Assembly: GCA_002398365.1 (NCBI GenBank)
Contig: DGYK01000010.1
Location: 50,220-114,219, forward strand
Length of the DNA: 64,000 nucleotides
From: Flammeovirgaceae bacterium UBA5008
GTDB lineage: Bacteria; Bacteroidota; Bacteroidia; Cytophagales; Cyclobacteriaceae
Direction of reading: 5' to 3'
A program made the position numbers and the translations under genes. Of this stretch, positions 18,304-27,284 are shown piece by piece. A model generated the notes under the pieces. The model was not told the DNA's origin. It searched no databases and saw nothing but the letters and a program-made list of their open reading frames with translations. The first letter of the stretch is position 1, and each line of letters begins with the position of its first letter.

Positions 18304-20073
18304 ATGAGAAAATTAGTTTACTCGTTGCTCATTATCGGAACATTGACGTTCACCAGCTGTACGCTTCCGCAAATGATTAAGATGGCAAAAGAGCAGAAGC
18401 TCGAAATCAAGCCAAATCCGCTGGAAGTACACAAAGACACAGTTAATTTTGACTTGTCTGGTAATCTTCCTGTTAAAATGTTGAAGAAAGGTACCGTTTA
18501 CACGCTCAATACTTTCTACAAGTATGGTGAAAACGAACTAGCTCTCCCAGGCTTACCTTTGAAAGCAGAAGACTATCCAAACAGCGCGAAGGAAGAAACT
18601 AAGGTTTCAAAAGCCTTTATGTTCCCTTATAAAGACGCTTATAAAACCGGTACCATTGAAATTCAAGGAGTAGCTTCAAAAGGCACTAAGTCAAAGACTA
18701 CCCCACGTATGCCTTATGCAACGGGTATCATCACAACTTCTAAACTGGTTCAAAATTCATACTACGCTGCATTTGCAGCTCACTCTTACAACAATCAAGA
18801 GGAATTGATTCCGGTTGTTATCCCGAACTTCATCTTCGAAAGAGGCAAGTCAGTTCTTCGTCCTTCTGAAATTAAAGCTGAAAAAGGAAAGCAATTGGAT
18901 GCTTTCATTGCATCTAAAAACGTAACTCGCACAGTAACCATCACAGGTACTCACTCACCTGAAGGTTTAGAACGTATCAACAGCAAATTGTCTGAAGAGC
19001 GTGCTGCTGCAATCGAGAAGTTCTACCGTGCTCAAATGAAGAAGTACGATTACCAAGGTGTAGCTGCTGAAGTGAAATTCATTTTGAAGCCTATCACGGA
19101 TGATTGGTCTGAATTCAAAACAGCTTTAGCTGCTTATTCCGGTATCTCAGCTGAAGAAAAAGCTGCTTATTTGAATGTAATCAACAATGGTGGTGCATTT
19201 GAGGAGCAAGAAAAACAATTGAAGAAATTGGCTACCTACAACAAGGTTTTCAAAGATATCTATCCTGGTTTACGTGCTGCTAAAACTGAAATCTTGACAA
19301 TCAAAGTGAAGAAGACAGATGCTGAAATCTCTATTTTGGCAAAGCAAATCACAACCGGTGCTGTGAAGAGCGACACATTATCATTCGATGAATTGATGTA
19401 TGCGGCTACTTTGACTCCTTCATTAGAAGAAAAAACAGCTATCTACGAAGCTGCTACTAAAAAAGGAACCAACTGGACAGCTCACAACAACGTAGGCGCT
19501 GCTTATTTGCAAGCCGTGATCGAAAATCCTGCTAAAACAGATTTGATCGACAAGGCTGCCGCTCAATTGGAAATTGCTGCGAAGTTAAATCCTTCATCTG
19601 AAGTGCACGCTAACTTAGCATCTGTTGCTTTGATGAAAGGCAATCCTTACAAGGCATACAGCCACGCAAGAATGGCTTTGAATGGTGCTAATAATGATGT
19701 AACAAGAGGTGTAAACGGTGTGAAAGGAGCTTGCGAAATTTACATGGCTAACTACGGTGCTGCCGTGACTTCAACGTCATCATCTGCAGATACGCATGTA
19801 AACTTGTTCAACAAGGGCTTAGCTCAGTTATTGAACAAAGATTTCAGCAATGCATCTTCTTCATTTGCTGAGTCAACTCGCAAAAACAGCAGCTATGCAA
19901 TTGCTTATTATGGTGCAGCTGTGGCAGCCGCTCGTTCTGGAAATGGCGATGCAGTGGTTAGCAATTTGGTAAATGCAGTTAAGAATGACTCAAATTTGAA
20001 AGAGAAGGCATTGACCGACCTCGAATTTGCTAAATTCAATACGACTGAGGCATTCCGTAATGCTTTGAAGTAA
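18304..20073 (+). CDS. Outer-membrane lipoprotein with OmpA-like and TPR regions
   Basis: The 589-residue protein starts MRKLVYSLLIIGTLTFTSC; Cys19 is in a lipobox (TFTSC), so it is a lipoprotein. A region at about 160-260 (IPNFIFERGKSVLRPSEIKAEKG, shortened: FIFERGKSVLRPSEI) resembles the peptidoglycan-binding OmpA fold, with HSPEGLERINSKLSEERAAA as the second half. TPR-like helices follow (about 370-570). It is preceded by a full-consensus promoter and followed by a strong terminator, so it is a single, probably highly expressed gene; its Ala/Lys/Thr-rich composition and regular codon use agree with that. It may tie outer membrane to peptidoglycan, but the exact role is unknown. Confidence 0.8.
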   Translation: MRKLVYSLLIIGTLTFTSCTLPQMIKMAKEQKLEIKPNPLEVHKDTVNFDLSGNLPVKMLKKGTVYTLNTFYKYGENELALPGLPLKAEDYPNSAKEETKVSKAFMFPYKDAYKTGTIEIQGVASKGTKSKTTPRMPYATGIITTSKLVQNSYYAAFAAHSYNNQEELIPVVIPNFIFERGKSVLRPSEIKAEKGKQLDAFIASKNVTRTVTITGTHSPEGLERINSKLSEERAAAIEKFYRAQMKKYDYQGVAAEVKFILKPITDDWSEFKTALAAYSGISAEEKAAYLNVINNGGAFEEQEKQLKKLATYNKVFKDIYPGLRAAKTEILTIKVKKTDAEISILAKQITTGAVKSDTLSFDELMYAATLTPSLEEKTAIYEAATKKGTNWTAHNNVGAAYLQAVIENPAKTDLIDKAAAQLEIAAKLNPSSEVHANLASVALMKGNPYKAYSHARMALNGANNDVTRGVNGVKGACEIYMANYGAAVTSTSSSADTHVNLFNKGLAQLLNKDFSNASSSFAESTRKNSSYAIAYYGAAVAAARSGNGDAVVSNLVNAVKNDSNLKEKALTDLEFAKFNTTEAFRNALK

Positions 20074-20098
20074 TTTGAAATTTAGAATCTTATAGAAG

Positions 20099-20131
20099 GC
20101 CCCCATCAGAAAGCTGATGGGGGCTTTTTTT
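20099..20131 (+). terminator. Rho-independent terminator after the OmpA/TPR gene
   Basis: An 11-base perfect stem, GCCCCCATCAG with CTGATGGGGGC, around a 4-base loop is followed by seven T. Very strong. Confidence 0.92.
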
Positions 20132-20230
20132 GTGGCCAAATGCCCTAAAAAACACACTAAATAATTTTCATACTGACTATACTGCCATTAATTTTACAAT
20201 CTTGCACAGCGAAAGAAACTATTCAATACT

Positions 20231-21211
20231 ATGAGAGAAATCCAGTTTAGAGAAGCACTTCGGGAGGCCATGAGCGAGGAAATGAGAAGAGATCCTTCTG
20301 TATTTTTAATGGGTGAGGAAGTAGCCGAATACAATGGCGCCTACAAGGTAAGTCAGGGTATGCTGGATGAATTTGGTCCCAAAAGAGTAATCGACACACC
20401 CATTGCTGAGTTAGGCTTTGGCGGAATAGGCGTAGGCGCTGCTATGAACGGCATCCGCCCAATTGTTGAATTCATGACTTTCAACTTCTCACTGGTAGCC
20501 ATCGATCAGATTATCAATTCAGCCGCTAAAATGCTTTCGATGTCTGGCGGACAGTTCAATATTCCAATCGTTTTCAGAGGTCCAACCGGAAATGCCGGAA
20601 TGCTCAGTTCTCAGCACTCCCAGAATTTCGAAAATTGGTTCGCGAACACACCCGGTTTGAAAGTAGTGGTTCCATTTACTCCCTATGATGCTAAGGGTCT
20701 TTTAAAGACTGCTATCCGTGACAACGATCCTGTTATTTTCATGGAATCTGAGTTGATGTATGGCGACAAAGGAGAGGTGCCAACTGAAGAGTATCTGATT
20801 CCAATTGGCGTAGCAGATATTAAGAGAGCGGGTACGGATGTTACTATCGTTTCATTTGGAAAGATTTTGAAAGTGGTATTGGCTGCTGCTGCGGAATTGG
20901 AGAAAGAAGGAATATCCGTAGAAGTGGTTGATTTGCGTTCGGTTCGCCCGATCGATTACGCTACCGTAGTAGAATCGGTTAAAAAGACTAATCGATTAGT
21001 CATCGTAGAAGAAGCTTGGCCATTGGCTGCGATTTCTTCTGAGATTACCTATCATGTGCAAAAACATGCGTTCGATTATTTGGATGCTCCGATTCACCGC
21101 ATCAACAGCTTGGATGTGCCGCTGCCCTACGCGCCTACATTGATTGATGCAATTCTACCCAGCGTAGCACGCACGGTAAAGGCAGTTAAAGCCGTGATGT
21201 ACCGCGATTGA
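20231..21211 (+). CDS. pdhB: Pyruvate dehydrogenase E1 component, beta subunit
   Basis: This 326-residue protein is the beta chain of the alpha2-beta2 type E1, which decarboxylates pyruvate and hands acetyl to the E2 lipoyl domain. Seen are the start MREIQFREALREAM, MGEEVAEYNGAYKVSQGM (the TPP pocket Glu region), the GNAGMLSSQHSQNFENWF stretch, and SFGKILKVVLAAAAELEKEG in the C-terminal domain with LRSVRPID. The alpha subunit and E2/E3 genes are not adjacent, so the complex is encoded at several loci. Branched-chain 2-oxoacid E1 is a less likely alternative. Confidence 0.9.
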   Translation: MREIQFREALREAMSEEMRRDPSVFLMGEEVAEYNGAYKVSQGMLDEFGPKRVIDTPIAELGFGGIGVGAAMNGIRPIVEFMTFNFSLVAIDQIINSAAKMLSMSGGQFNIPIVFRGPTGNAGMLSSQHSQNFENWFANTPGLKVVVPFTPYDAKGLLKTAIRDNDPVIFMESELMYGDKGEVPTEEYLIPIGVADIKRAGTDVTIVSFGKILKVVLAAAAELEKEGISVEVVDLRSVRPIDYATVVESVKKTNRLVIVEEAWPLAAISSEITYHVQKHAFDYLDAPIHRINSLDVPLPYAPTLIDAILPSVARTVKAVKAVMYRD

Positions 21212-21216
21212 AAAAC

Positions 21217-21720
21217 TTATAAAGCGCCTCGCATGCCGAGCTCAATGGCTTCCATATTTGAAATGGAAGCCTTTTTTATTTCAAATCGGAGAATCGTTTT
21301 GATGGTGTGGAAGCCGTGATTACCCGCTGCCCCCGGATTAATGTAAAGCATGTTGTCGTAAGCAGGGTCGCGTTTGATGCGAAGTATATGCGAATGCCCG
21401 CAGATAAATACACTTGGGATTTTTTCTTTTAGAATCTTTTTGATGCGAGGATTGTAGTTGGGAGGCGCACCACCGATATGTGTCATCCAGATTTGTAACC
21501 CTTCACACATGAACCAATCATCTTCCGGCAGTTGATGTTGCAGCTCCAGCGAATCGATGTTGCCAAAAACTGCACGCACCGGCTTTTGCTTTTTTAACTC
21601 GTTTAATACTGAAGGATCACCAATATCACCGGCATGCCATATCTCATCGCATTCTTTAAAATACGATTCAACTTTTGGGTCGAGGAAACTGTGCGTGTCC
21701 GAAATGAGGCCAATTTTCAT
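21217..21720 (-). CDS. YfcE/MJ0936-type metallophosphoesterase
   Basis: This 167-residue calcineurin-like phosphodiesterase has the metal-binding motifs in order: GLISDTHSF (D-x-H), WHAGDIGD, FGNIDS (GN-x-D), and ICGHSHI (GHSH). It lacks a signal peptide and should act in the cytosol on small phosphodiesters; the natural substrate is unknown. It converges on pdhB with a 5-base gap. Confidence 0.9.
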   Translation of the reverse strand: MKIGLISDTHSFLDPKVESYFKECDEIWHAGDIGDPSVLNELKKQKPVRAVFGNIDSLELQHQLPEDDWFMCEGLQIWMTHIGGAPPNYNPRIKKILKEKIPSVFICGHSHILRIKRDPAYDNMLYINPGAAGNHGFHTIKTILRFEIKKASISNMEAIELGMRGAL

Positions 21721-21790
21721 TCTTGAGCAGTAAAGAAGAGGTTGGGTCTAAATTAGTTTAAGTTGCCAATCATTCAGCGAAAGAATGGCA

Positions 21791-21820
21791 AAAAAAAGGA
21801 GCGATAGTTCGCTCCTTTTT
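21791..21820 (-). terminator. Rho-independent terminator after the band-7 gene
   Basis: Minus-strand hairpin: GGAGCGA paired with TCGCTCC, 4-base loop, then seven T on the minus strand. It ends the transcript of the band-7 gene; the plus strand also has a T-run, but no plus-strand gene reaches it. Confidence 0.82.
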
Positions 21821-21838
21821 CTATTTATGCTATTTGTA

Positions 21839-23083
21839 TTAATTCTTGTTCTTCAAATCTAACGCAAAGTCCTTGGCTGTTTTAGCCGTCATGATATCCA
21901 TAAAGTTCAGTGCGCCATTAGTAGTTGGGCCACCGCCTGTTTGAATTTGCGGCACTACGGCACCGGTGTATTTACTAAATGCATCGGCCCATACTTTTTG
22001 TACTTCTACCTGCGCTTTTAGTTTCATTTCCAAGGCACCATCGGCTTGCATGATACGTTGTCTAGCATATGCATTGGCATCCGCCAATTCTTTGATCTTC
22101 TTTGCTTCGAGGATAGAGCCTTCATAGGCAATTTTCTGCTGCAGTTTATCTTGCTCGGCAACTTTTACTTTAGTTTGAGCTTCAACCACTTGGCGGGTTT
22201 GCTCTTGTTTTTGTTGGTATTCAATTTCTACCAGTGCTTGTTCACCTTTTGCTTTCGCAGTTAAGGTTTGTTGCTGGGCGGTCATCAGCTCTTGTTTAGA
22301 GATGGATGATTTGGTTACCGCATCGATAATTTTCACCAGCTTCTCATCTACTTTATTTTCGTAATCCACATCCGTAATAGCAGCATCGGCCACCGTGATT
22401 CCGTATTCTTTAATGGATGACAATTTTCTCTTTGGAAGATTAGTTTTTTTATCAAATTGAATTTCGGTTTGATACACTCTTTTCTTCTCCATCTCCAGCG
22501 AGTCGAAGACTAAATTTTCTTCTGTTACCAATAAGTACACACCTTCTTTCAATTGATCTAAGAAATCTTGGGCCATTTGAGCGCGACCGCCACCATAGTG
22601 CTTTTCACTGCTCATTAATTGCGCTGATGATTGCAAACACTCTTTGGTGTATGGTGCCAATCGCTTTACTACCAACGATTGAGGTGTTCGGTGTGTGTTG
22701 TGAATCAAAATCATTTCTTTTTCATCGGATGGTAAAATGAATTGTGTAATACCACGCACATCGGCAGTAGTCGCATCGCTAAAGCGTATCATGATTTGAC
22801 CTACTTCAATTCCATTATCTTCAATTTCCAATTTTGGTTTTGAATCCATGTAGGTAACTGAAATTTGATTGGGCCATTCTTTTTCTTTCGCAAAAAATCC
22901 GGCATAGAAAATACCCGGTGCAAATTGTACAATCTGCTGCCCGTTGGTTCTCTCTACCACGGTGCGGTTTCCGGCATCATTCCATGAAAATGGATTTACG
23001 ATTAAAAAAAGAATTAAGGCAATGATGGATAACACACCCAGAACAATGGTGCGTTTAGAAATAATGGGGTTGTTGATGTCCAT
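21839..23083 (-). CDS. Band 7/SPFH-domain membrane protein
   Basis: This 414-residue protein has one membrane segment near the N-terminus (about 12-27, VLGVLSIIALILFLIV). A Band 7/SPFH domain follows, then a long Gln/Lys/Ala-rich coiled coil (about 265-360), the usual flotillin/prohibitin-like plan. Such proteins form rings at the membrane and organise microdomains. It is preceded by a 44-residue membrane protein on the same strand, only 4 bases upstream. I infer the two act together. No NfeD-type partner is visible. Confidence 0.8.
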   Translation of the reverse strand: MDINNPIISKRTIVLGVLSIIALILFLIVNPFSWNDAGNRTVVERTNGQQIVQFAPGIFYAGFFAKEKEWPNQISVTYMDSKPKLEIEDNGIEVGQIMIRFSDATTADVRGITQFILPSDEKEMILIHNTHRTPQSLVVKRLAPYTKECLQSSAQLMSSEKHYGGGRAQMAQDFLDQLKEGVYLLVTEENLVFDSLEMEKKRVYQTEIQFDKKTNLPKRKLSSIKEYGITVADAAITDVDYENKVDEKLVKIIDAVTKSSISKQELMTAQQQTLTAKAKGEQALVEIEYQQKQEQTRQVVEAQTKVKVAEQDKLQQKIAYEGSILEAKKIKELADANAYARQRIMQADGALEMKLKAQVEVQKVWADAFSKYTGAVVPQIQTGGGPTTNGALNFMDIMTAKTAKDFALDLKNKN

Positions 23084-23087
23084 AGTA

Positions 23088-23222
23088 CTACGAGTTTTGG
23101 TTTTTGTTTGAGTTGTTTGTGTTGTTTTTGTTCGAGAAATAGTTGGTCAGCAATAATACTGCTGCATAGGCAACAATGCCGAATACGGCCAGAAATCCGA
23201 CCGCTAGCGCTAGTCTAATCAT
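23088..23222 (-). CDS. Small single-span membrane protein (44 residues) before the band-7 gene
   Basis: An ATG at 23222 opens a frame of 44 residues ending with TAG at 23088-23090, 4 bases from the band-7 ATG. The product has one transmembrane segment (LAVGFLAVFGIVAYAAVLLL) and an Asn-rich, Lys-containing tail (NYFSNKNNTNNSNKNQNS). The tight spacing and same strand favour co-transcription with the band-7 gene. It was too short for routine gene lists. Real expression is inferred from the position and composition only. Confidence 0.6.
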   Translation of the reverse strand: MIRLALAVGFLAVFGIVAYAAVLLLTNYFSNKNNTNNSNKNQNS

Positions 23223-23442
23223 AATGGTTTTTGTTTTTAGTGTGAAAAAAAATTGAAAGACGGTTTGTCTTTAGGGAAACTTGCAACGATTGGTTACATG
23301 CCTTGGTAAATTTGTACATCTATTCAGTGACGTTTCAGAATGAAACCAAGCGTATCGAAATATATTTATTAACCTTACAGATGCTTGATATTGAGCTTGT
23401 TGTATAACAATAAGGTAGTAAATTTTATCAATCTTTTGTTGG

Positions 23443-23697
23443 TTACTTCTTCCATTTGTTTTGCCATCGGGCAGCTTCATCTTCCACTTTCTTGGTCAAG
23501 CTCTTCAGAAAGGTAGCCAATTTTGGGTTCGTAGTTCCCTTCGAAGTAAAATGATAACATCCGCAGTCTTCACACTGATAAACAGCAATGGGACCTCCGC
23601 TTTTTCCATAATCAAATCGAACATGCGCTTCCAAGAGTGCATCTTCGGCAATAGCCTCGGTGGGGTACATTTTTTTTCCGGTAGGGCAGGTCTTCAC
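23443..23697 (-). CDS. Small CxxC protein of unknown function
   Basis: I chose the GTG at 23697 (84 residues, MKTCPTGKKMYPTEAIAEDA); a TTG at 23739 would extend it by 14 residues. The product has four cysteines/histidines in a zinc-ribbon-like arrangement: C4 (TCPTGKK), CEDCGCYHF near the middle, and conserved SKG after it. A charged helix (KKVEDEAARWQNKWKK) ends the protein. It resembles small conserved proteins of Bacteroidota with no known role. It is divergent from the cyclophilin gene. Confidence 0.65.
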   Translation of the reverse strand: MKTCPTGKKMYPTEAIAEDALLEAHVRFDYGKSGGPIAVYQCEDCGCYHFTSKGTTNPKLATFLKSLTKKVEDEAARWQNKWKK

Positions 23698-23751
23698 GGT
23701 CGTATTGTCTATTGAACAGAGGCTGTTAACTTGCGTCAAAATTTTATACTA

Positions 23752-24192
23752 ATGAAGATAGCAGAGATACACACAAAAAAGGGCGTCATGAAGATTAATT
23801 TTTTCGAAAAAGATGCCCCTAACACTGTTAAGAACTTTATTTCACTGGCTGAGAAGGGTTTTTACGATGGTTTGATCTTCCACCGCGTAATTCCCAACTT
23901 CATGATTCAGGGCGGATGCCCCAATGGCATTGGCAATGGTGGCCCCGGTTACCAAATTGATTGTGAGCTGACAGGTGAAAATCAATACCATGATCGCGGA
24001 GTTTTGTCGATGGCACATGCCGGACGAAACACGGGTGGTTCACAATTTTTTATTTGCCACACGCGCCAAACTACCAAGCATCTGGATCGCAATCATACTG
24101 TGTTTGGTAAAGTAGTAGAGGGCTTGGATGTGATCGATGCCATTCGCCAAGGCGATGTCATGGAGAAGATAATCATCACTGAACAGGCTTAA
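23752..24192 (+). CDS. Peptidyl-prolyl cis-trans isomerase, cyclophilin type
   Basis: This 146-residue cyclophilin speeds up proline isomerisation in the cytosol. The ATG at 23752 (MKIAEIHTKKGVMKINFF) gives a normal start; an upstream TTG at 23731 is less likely. Family landmarks are GLIFHRVIPNFMIQGG, the GVLSMAHAGRNTGGSQFFI active-site stretch, and HTVFGKVVEGLDVID. There is no signal peptide. The last 4 bases overlap the end of the convergent ridA. Confidence 0.93.
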   Translation: MKIAEIHTKKGVMKINFFEKDAPNTVKNFISLAEKGFYDGLIFHRVIPNFMIQGGCPNGIGNGGPGYQIDCELTGENQYHDRGVLSMAHAGRNTGGSQFFICHTRQTTKHLDRNHTVFGKVVEGLDVIDAIRQGDVMEKIIITEQA

Positions 24193-24566
24193 GTCAATTC
24201 TGCGACACATTCAATTTCAACCAACGCTTCCCGTGGAAGTCGGCTGACTTCCACGGTGGTGCGTGCGGGTTTGTGCTCACCAAAAAAAGCTTCGTACGCT
24301 TTATTCATCCGCTCGAAGTCAGCAAAGTTTTTTAGGAACACCGTAGTTTTTAGTACGTTGACTCGACTGCAACCTACCGTTTTAAGAACTGTTTCTAAAT
24401 TCATTAGTACGAGTGTGGTTTGTTCCGAGGCGGTGGCTCCTTCGATCTGCATCGTGGCAGGATTCAATGGAGTTTGTCCGGAGCAAAATACCAAGTTACC
24501 GGATATTATGGCGTGTGAATAAGGGCCGATTGCCTTGGGCGCATTTTCAGTAAATACTTTTTGCAT
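24189..24566 (-). CDS. ridA: RidA-family enamine/imine deaminase
   Basis: This 125-residue protein removes reactive enamines and imines, such as 2-aminoacrylate formed by PLP enzymes and serine/threonine dehydratases. The signature IGPYSHAI, the core CSGQTPLNP, and the arginine of PARTTVEVSRLPREALVEIE (R near 102 binds the substrate carboxylate) are present. It is the last gene of the minus-strand unit with the acyl-CoA ligase, 11 bases downstream of it. Confidence 0.93.
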   Translation of the reverse strand: MQKVFTENAPKAIGPYSHAIISGNLVFCSGQTPLNPATMQIEGATASEQTTLVLMNLETVLKTVGCSRVNVLKTTVFLKNFADFERMNKAYEAFFGEHKPARTTVEVSRLPREALVEIECVAELT

Positions 24567-24577
24567 GGTTTTTTTAT

Positions 24578-26374
24578 TTAGCTGTACATTTTTTCAATAT
24601 CGTTTTTGTAGTTCTCCAGAATGATCGAACGAATGGGTTTTAATGTAGGGGTTGCTTCGCCACTTTCTACCGTCCAGTCCTGATGACATAAAACAAAATT
24701 TTTGATGCGCTCTACATTAGGCAACTCTTCATTGAGATGATCAAGCTCTTGCTGAAACTTAGCTCGCACTTTGATATTGTGAATCATAAACTGCGGGGCG
24801 GTCCAATGAATATCGTTTTGCTCGCACCACGTGTGTAGTATTTCAAAATGCGGAACGATTAAGGCTGTAACATACGGACGCTGAAACCCGATGATCATGG
24901 CTCGCTCAATGAAGCGACTTCGTTTGAGATGATTTTCGAGAGGCTGTGGCGCAATGTATTTTCCGGAGGAAGTTTTGAAGATGTCTTTTTTGCGATCGGT
25001 GATTTTTAGAAATCGCTGATGCACCCACTTGCCGATGTCTCCGGTTTTCATCCACCCATCCGCTAGCACTTCGGCAGTCAGCTCCGGTTTTTTGAAATAG
25101 CCTTTCATGACGTTGGGGCCTTTGACTAAGATTTCACCTTCGTGATTTTCGTTAGGCTCGTGGATTTTTACTTCGATGCCAGGAACGACCAAACCAACAG
25201 TCCCAAATTTATTGAGCCCCGGTTCAAACCGATTCATCGAAATGATAGGCGCTGTCTCTGTCATGCCGTAGCCTTCTACAATTTGAATTCCGGCTGCTGA
25301 AAATAATCTACCAATTTCAGGGCGAGGAGCGGCTGCACCAACAGCCATGTATTTGATGCGTCCACCCAACCGATGTCGCCATAAACGCAACACGAGCAAA
25401 CGAGCGAGTTTTAATTCTAATTGAAATAATGGCTTTAATCGTTTCTCAGGACCATAGCGTTTGCCTACTTGCATGGCCCAGGTTATGAGCTTTTTCTTCA
25501 CCCAATTTTTTCCTTCAGCTTGCTCTTCCATGAAGTCGTACATTTTTTCTAACACGCGTGGAACACACGTGCAGAAAAGTGGTCGTACGGTTTTGAAATC
25601 GTGGGTGAAGGTTTCTTTGTTTTGACTGAAATAAAGTGAGCATCCAAACGCGAGGTATGCGTAGCAAGCAGCACGCTCGAAGATATGACTGAATGGAAGA
25701 AAACTCAGCACTCGATCGCTCGCTTCGAGTGGGAGGATGGTGAGAATGGCTTTGATGTTGTGTACGATGTTACCATGCGTGAGCATTACACCCTTGGGCA
25801 AACCCGTGCTGCCCGATGTATACAAAATGGTAGCTATGTCATTTTCGGTGATGGCATTTCTTCGGTCGGTGAGTTGGGTCAGTAGGTCGTGCGAACTTTT
25901 CGCTTGCAGAAGAGGACTGAAGAAATTATTTTTTTCGGATTGAAGATGGTAGAGCGTAATGGATAAGCCTGCCTTTTCTTTGAAAGAAAAATAGTTGAAG
26001 TAAAGACCTTCATCGTGGGTGATGCAAATGCGTGCTTCGGTTTCGGTGGCGATTAATTGAAACTCTTCTTCCTTGACGGTGGGATGCACTGGCACGACAA
26101 TAATGCCAACTTGCTGACAAGCGAAATCGAGCAGCATCCATTCTACACTTCCTGCTACCGGAATAAACAGAATGGTATCGCCCGGTTTGAATTGATTGCC
26201 AATGAACCAACACGAGAGTGCATTTACTTTGTTTTGAAATTCTTCAATAGAAAGTGAGCGCCACTGGCTGCGTTGAAAGTAGTTGAGGGCAGATCGATTA
26301 GGATATTTTTCTTTTTGATAGCCGATCAGATCGAATACACGGGTGAAGTCAACTTTTTTGGTAACGATGGCCAT
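24578..26374 (-). CDS. Long-chain acyl-CoA synthetase (AMP-forming)
   Basis: This 598-residue AMP-binding enzyme activates fatty acids to acyl-CoA. The ATP-binding P-loop TILYTSGSTGLPKGVMLTHG, the GYGMTETAPIIS core motif, and the hinge region WMKTGDIGKW followed by LKITDRKKDIFKTSSGKYIAP are all present. It belongs to the long, FadD15/ACSL-like form. It lies one base after the upstream alpha/beta hydrolase, so the two are co-transcribed. A lipase-then-ligase order would suit breakdown of a lipid, but the hydrolase substrate is unknown. Confidence 0.92.
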   Translation of the reverse strand: MAIVTKKVDFTRVFDLIGYQKEKYPNRSALNYFQRSQWRSLSIEEFQNKVNALSCWFIGNQFKPGDTILFIPVAGSVEWMLLDFACQQVGIIVVPVHPTVKEEEFQLIATETEARICITHDEGLYFNYFSFKEKAGLSITLYHLQSEKNNFFSPLLQAKSSHDLLTQLTDRRNAITENDIATILYTSGSTGLPKGVMLTHGNIVHNIKAILTILPLEASDRVLSFLPFSHIFERAACYAYLAFGCSLYFSQNKETFTHDFKTVRPLFCTCVPRVLEKMYDFMEEQAEGKNWVKKKLITWAMQVGKRYGPEKRLKPLFQLELKLARLLVLRLWRHRLGGRIKYMAVGAAAPRPEIGRLFSAAGIQIVEGYGMTETAPIISMNRFEPGLNKFGTVGLVVPGIEVKIHEPNENHEGEILVKGPNVMKGYFKKPELTAEVLADGWMKTGDIGKWVHQRFLKITDRKKDIFKTSSGKYIAPQPLENHLKRSRFIERAMIIGFQRPYVTALIVPHFEILHTWCEQNDIHWTAPQFMIHNIKVRAKFQQELDHLNEELPNVERIKNFVLCHQDWTVESGEATPTLKPIRSIILENYKNDIEKMYS

Positions 26375-26375
26375 G

Positions 26376-27185
26376 CTATTCTGTTTTTTCTGATTTGGGA
26401 TGAATGTATAAAACCGAATAGAGTATTTCGAAGAATTCCTGATAGTCGGCGAGGTTGTTGTGACGCGCGCCTTCTATGGCATGTAAAATAATTTTTTCCG
26501 GATAGAGTGCTTTGAGCTTTTCGCTTTGATGAAAGGAAATGAGTTTGTCTTTGGTGCCATGAATGATGTGAACAGGGCACGTAGTCGTTTTTAAATATTG
26601 GTCGGTGCGGATATCGTATTTCAACATCCAGCGAAGAGGAGTAAAGAAGATGTAGCGGTTGATGTTGTAGAAGAAACTGAAGTAGGGTGAATCGAGGATG
26701 AGCATGCGTGGCTTGTTCCACGATGAAATGCGGGCTGCAATGCCGCTGCCCCACGAGCGACCATACAACACGATTTTATTTTCGGGATAGGATTGTGACA
26801 GCCATTTGTAAATGTATTGGGCATCGTTGAATACTTTCTCCTGGCTACGCTTGCCGCGACTCTTGCCGAAGCCCCGGTAGTCCATCATAAAAAAGTCGTA
26901 GCCGTTGCTAAGAAAGTCTTTGGCAAATTTTCCCCAGCCTTTAATGCTTTTGGAATTTCCTTTCAGGTAGTAGACGACACCGCGCGAGTTGGGTACTTTG
27001 AAATAGATGGCATTGATGCGTCCGCCATCTTCCATATCGAAATCCAGTTCTTCAAATGGAAACGGGTATTTGTATTCGAATGCACGCGTGAGTTTTTCGG
27101 GACGGAAGAAAAACAGGTGTTGGAAGAAATAGAAGAATAGACAGAAGCCTACGTAAATACTTGCGATAATGACTAGCCACACCAT
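26376..27185 (-). CDS. Alpha/beta hydrolase, membrane-anchored (second of a pair)
   Basis: This 269-residue protein has one N-terminal membrane segment (VWLVIIASIYVGFCLFFYFF) and an alpha/beta hydrolase core. Landmarks are YLKGNSKSIKGWG (oxyanion region), YRGFGKSRG, and the nucleophile elbow YGRSWGSGIAARI with its Ser. A catalytic Asp/His pair lies in GTKDKLISF and GARHNNLAD. It resembles the gene upstream (27389-28210) and probably arose by tandem duplication. Lipase or acylhydrolase activity is plausible; no substrate can be named. Confidence 0.85.
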   Translation of the reverse strand: MVWLVIIASIYVGFCLFFYFFQHLFFFRPEKLTRAFEYKYPFPFEELDFDMEDGGRINAIYFKVPNSRGVVYYLKGNSKSIKGWGKFAKDFLSNGYDFFMMDYRGFGKSRGKRSQEKVFNDAQYIYKWLSQSYPENKIVLYGRSWGSGIAARISSWNKPRMLILDSPYFSFFYNINRYIFFTPLRWMLKYDIRTDQYLKTTTCPVHIIHGTKDKLISFHQSEKLKALYPEKIILHAIEGARHNNLADYQEFFEILYSVLYIHPKSEKTE

Positions 27186-27284
27186 TGGAGTGAAGATAGT
27201 GGTTTTATTTGAGATTGGCTACATGATTGGATGAAGAGGTGGATACAGTGATTCGGTGAATGTGGTGCTGGCATGGGCAAGTGA

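Noticed and set aside
23271..23480. A 69-codon minus-strand frame in the gap before the CxxC gene
   Set aside because: It overlaps the end of the CxxC gene and has no recognisable pattern.
26326..26754. Frame overlapping the hydrolase and ligase genes on the same strand
   Set aside because: Both overlapped genes have clear motifs; this frame has a Ser/His/Arg-rich shadow composition.
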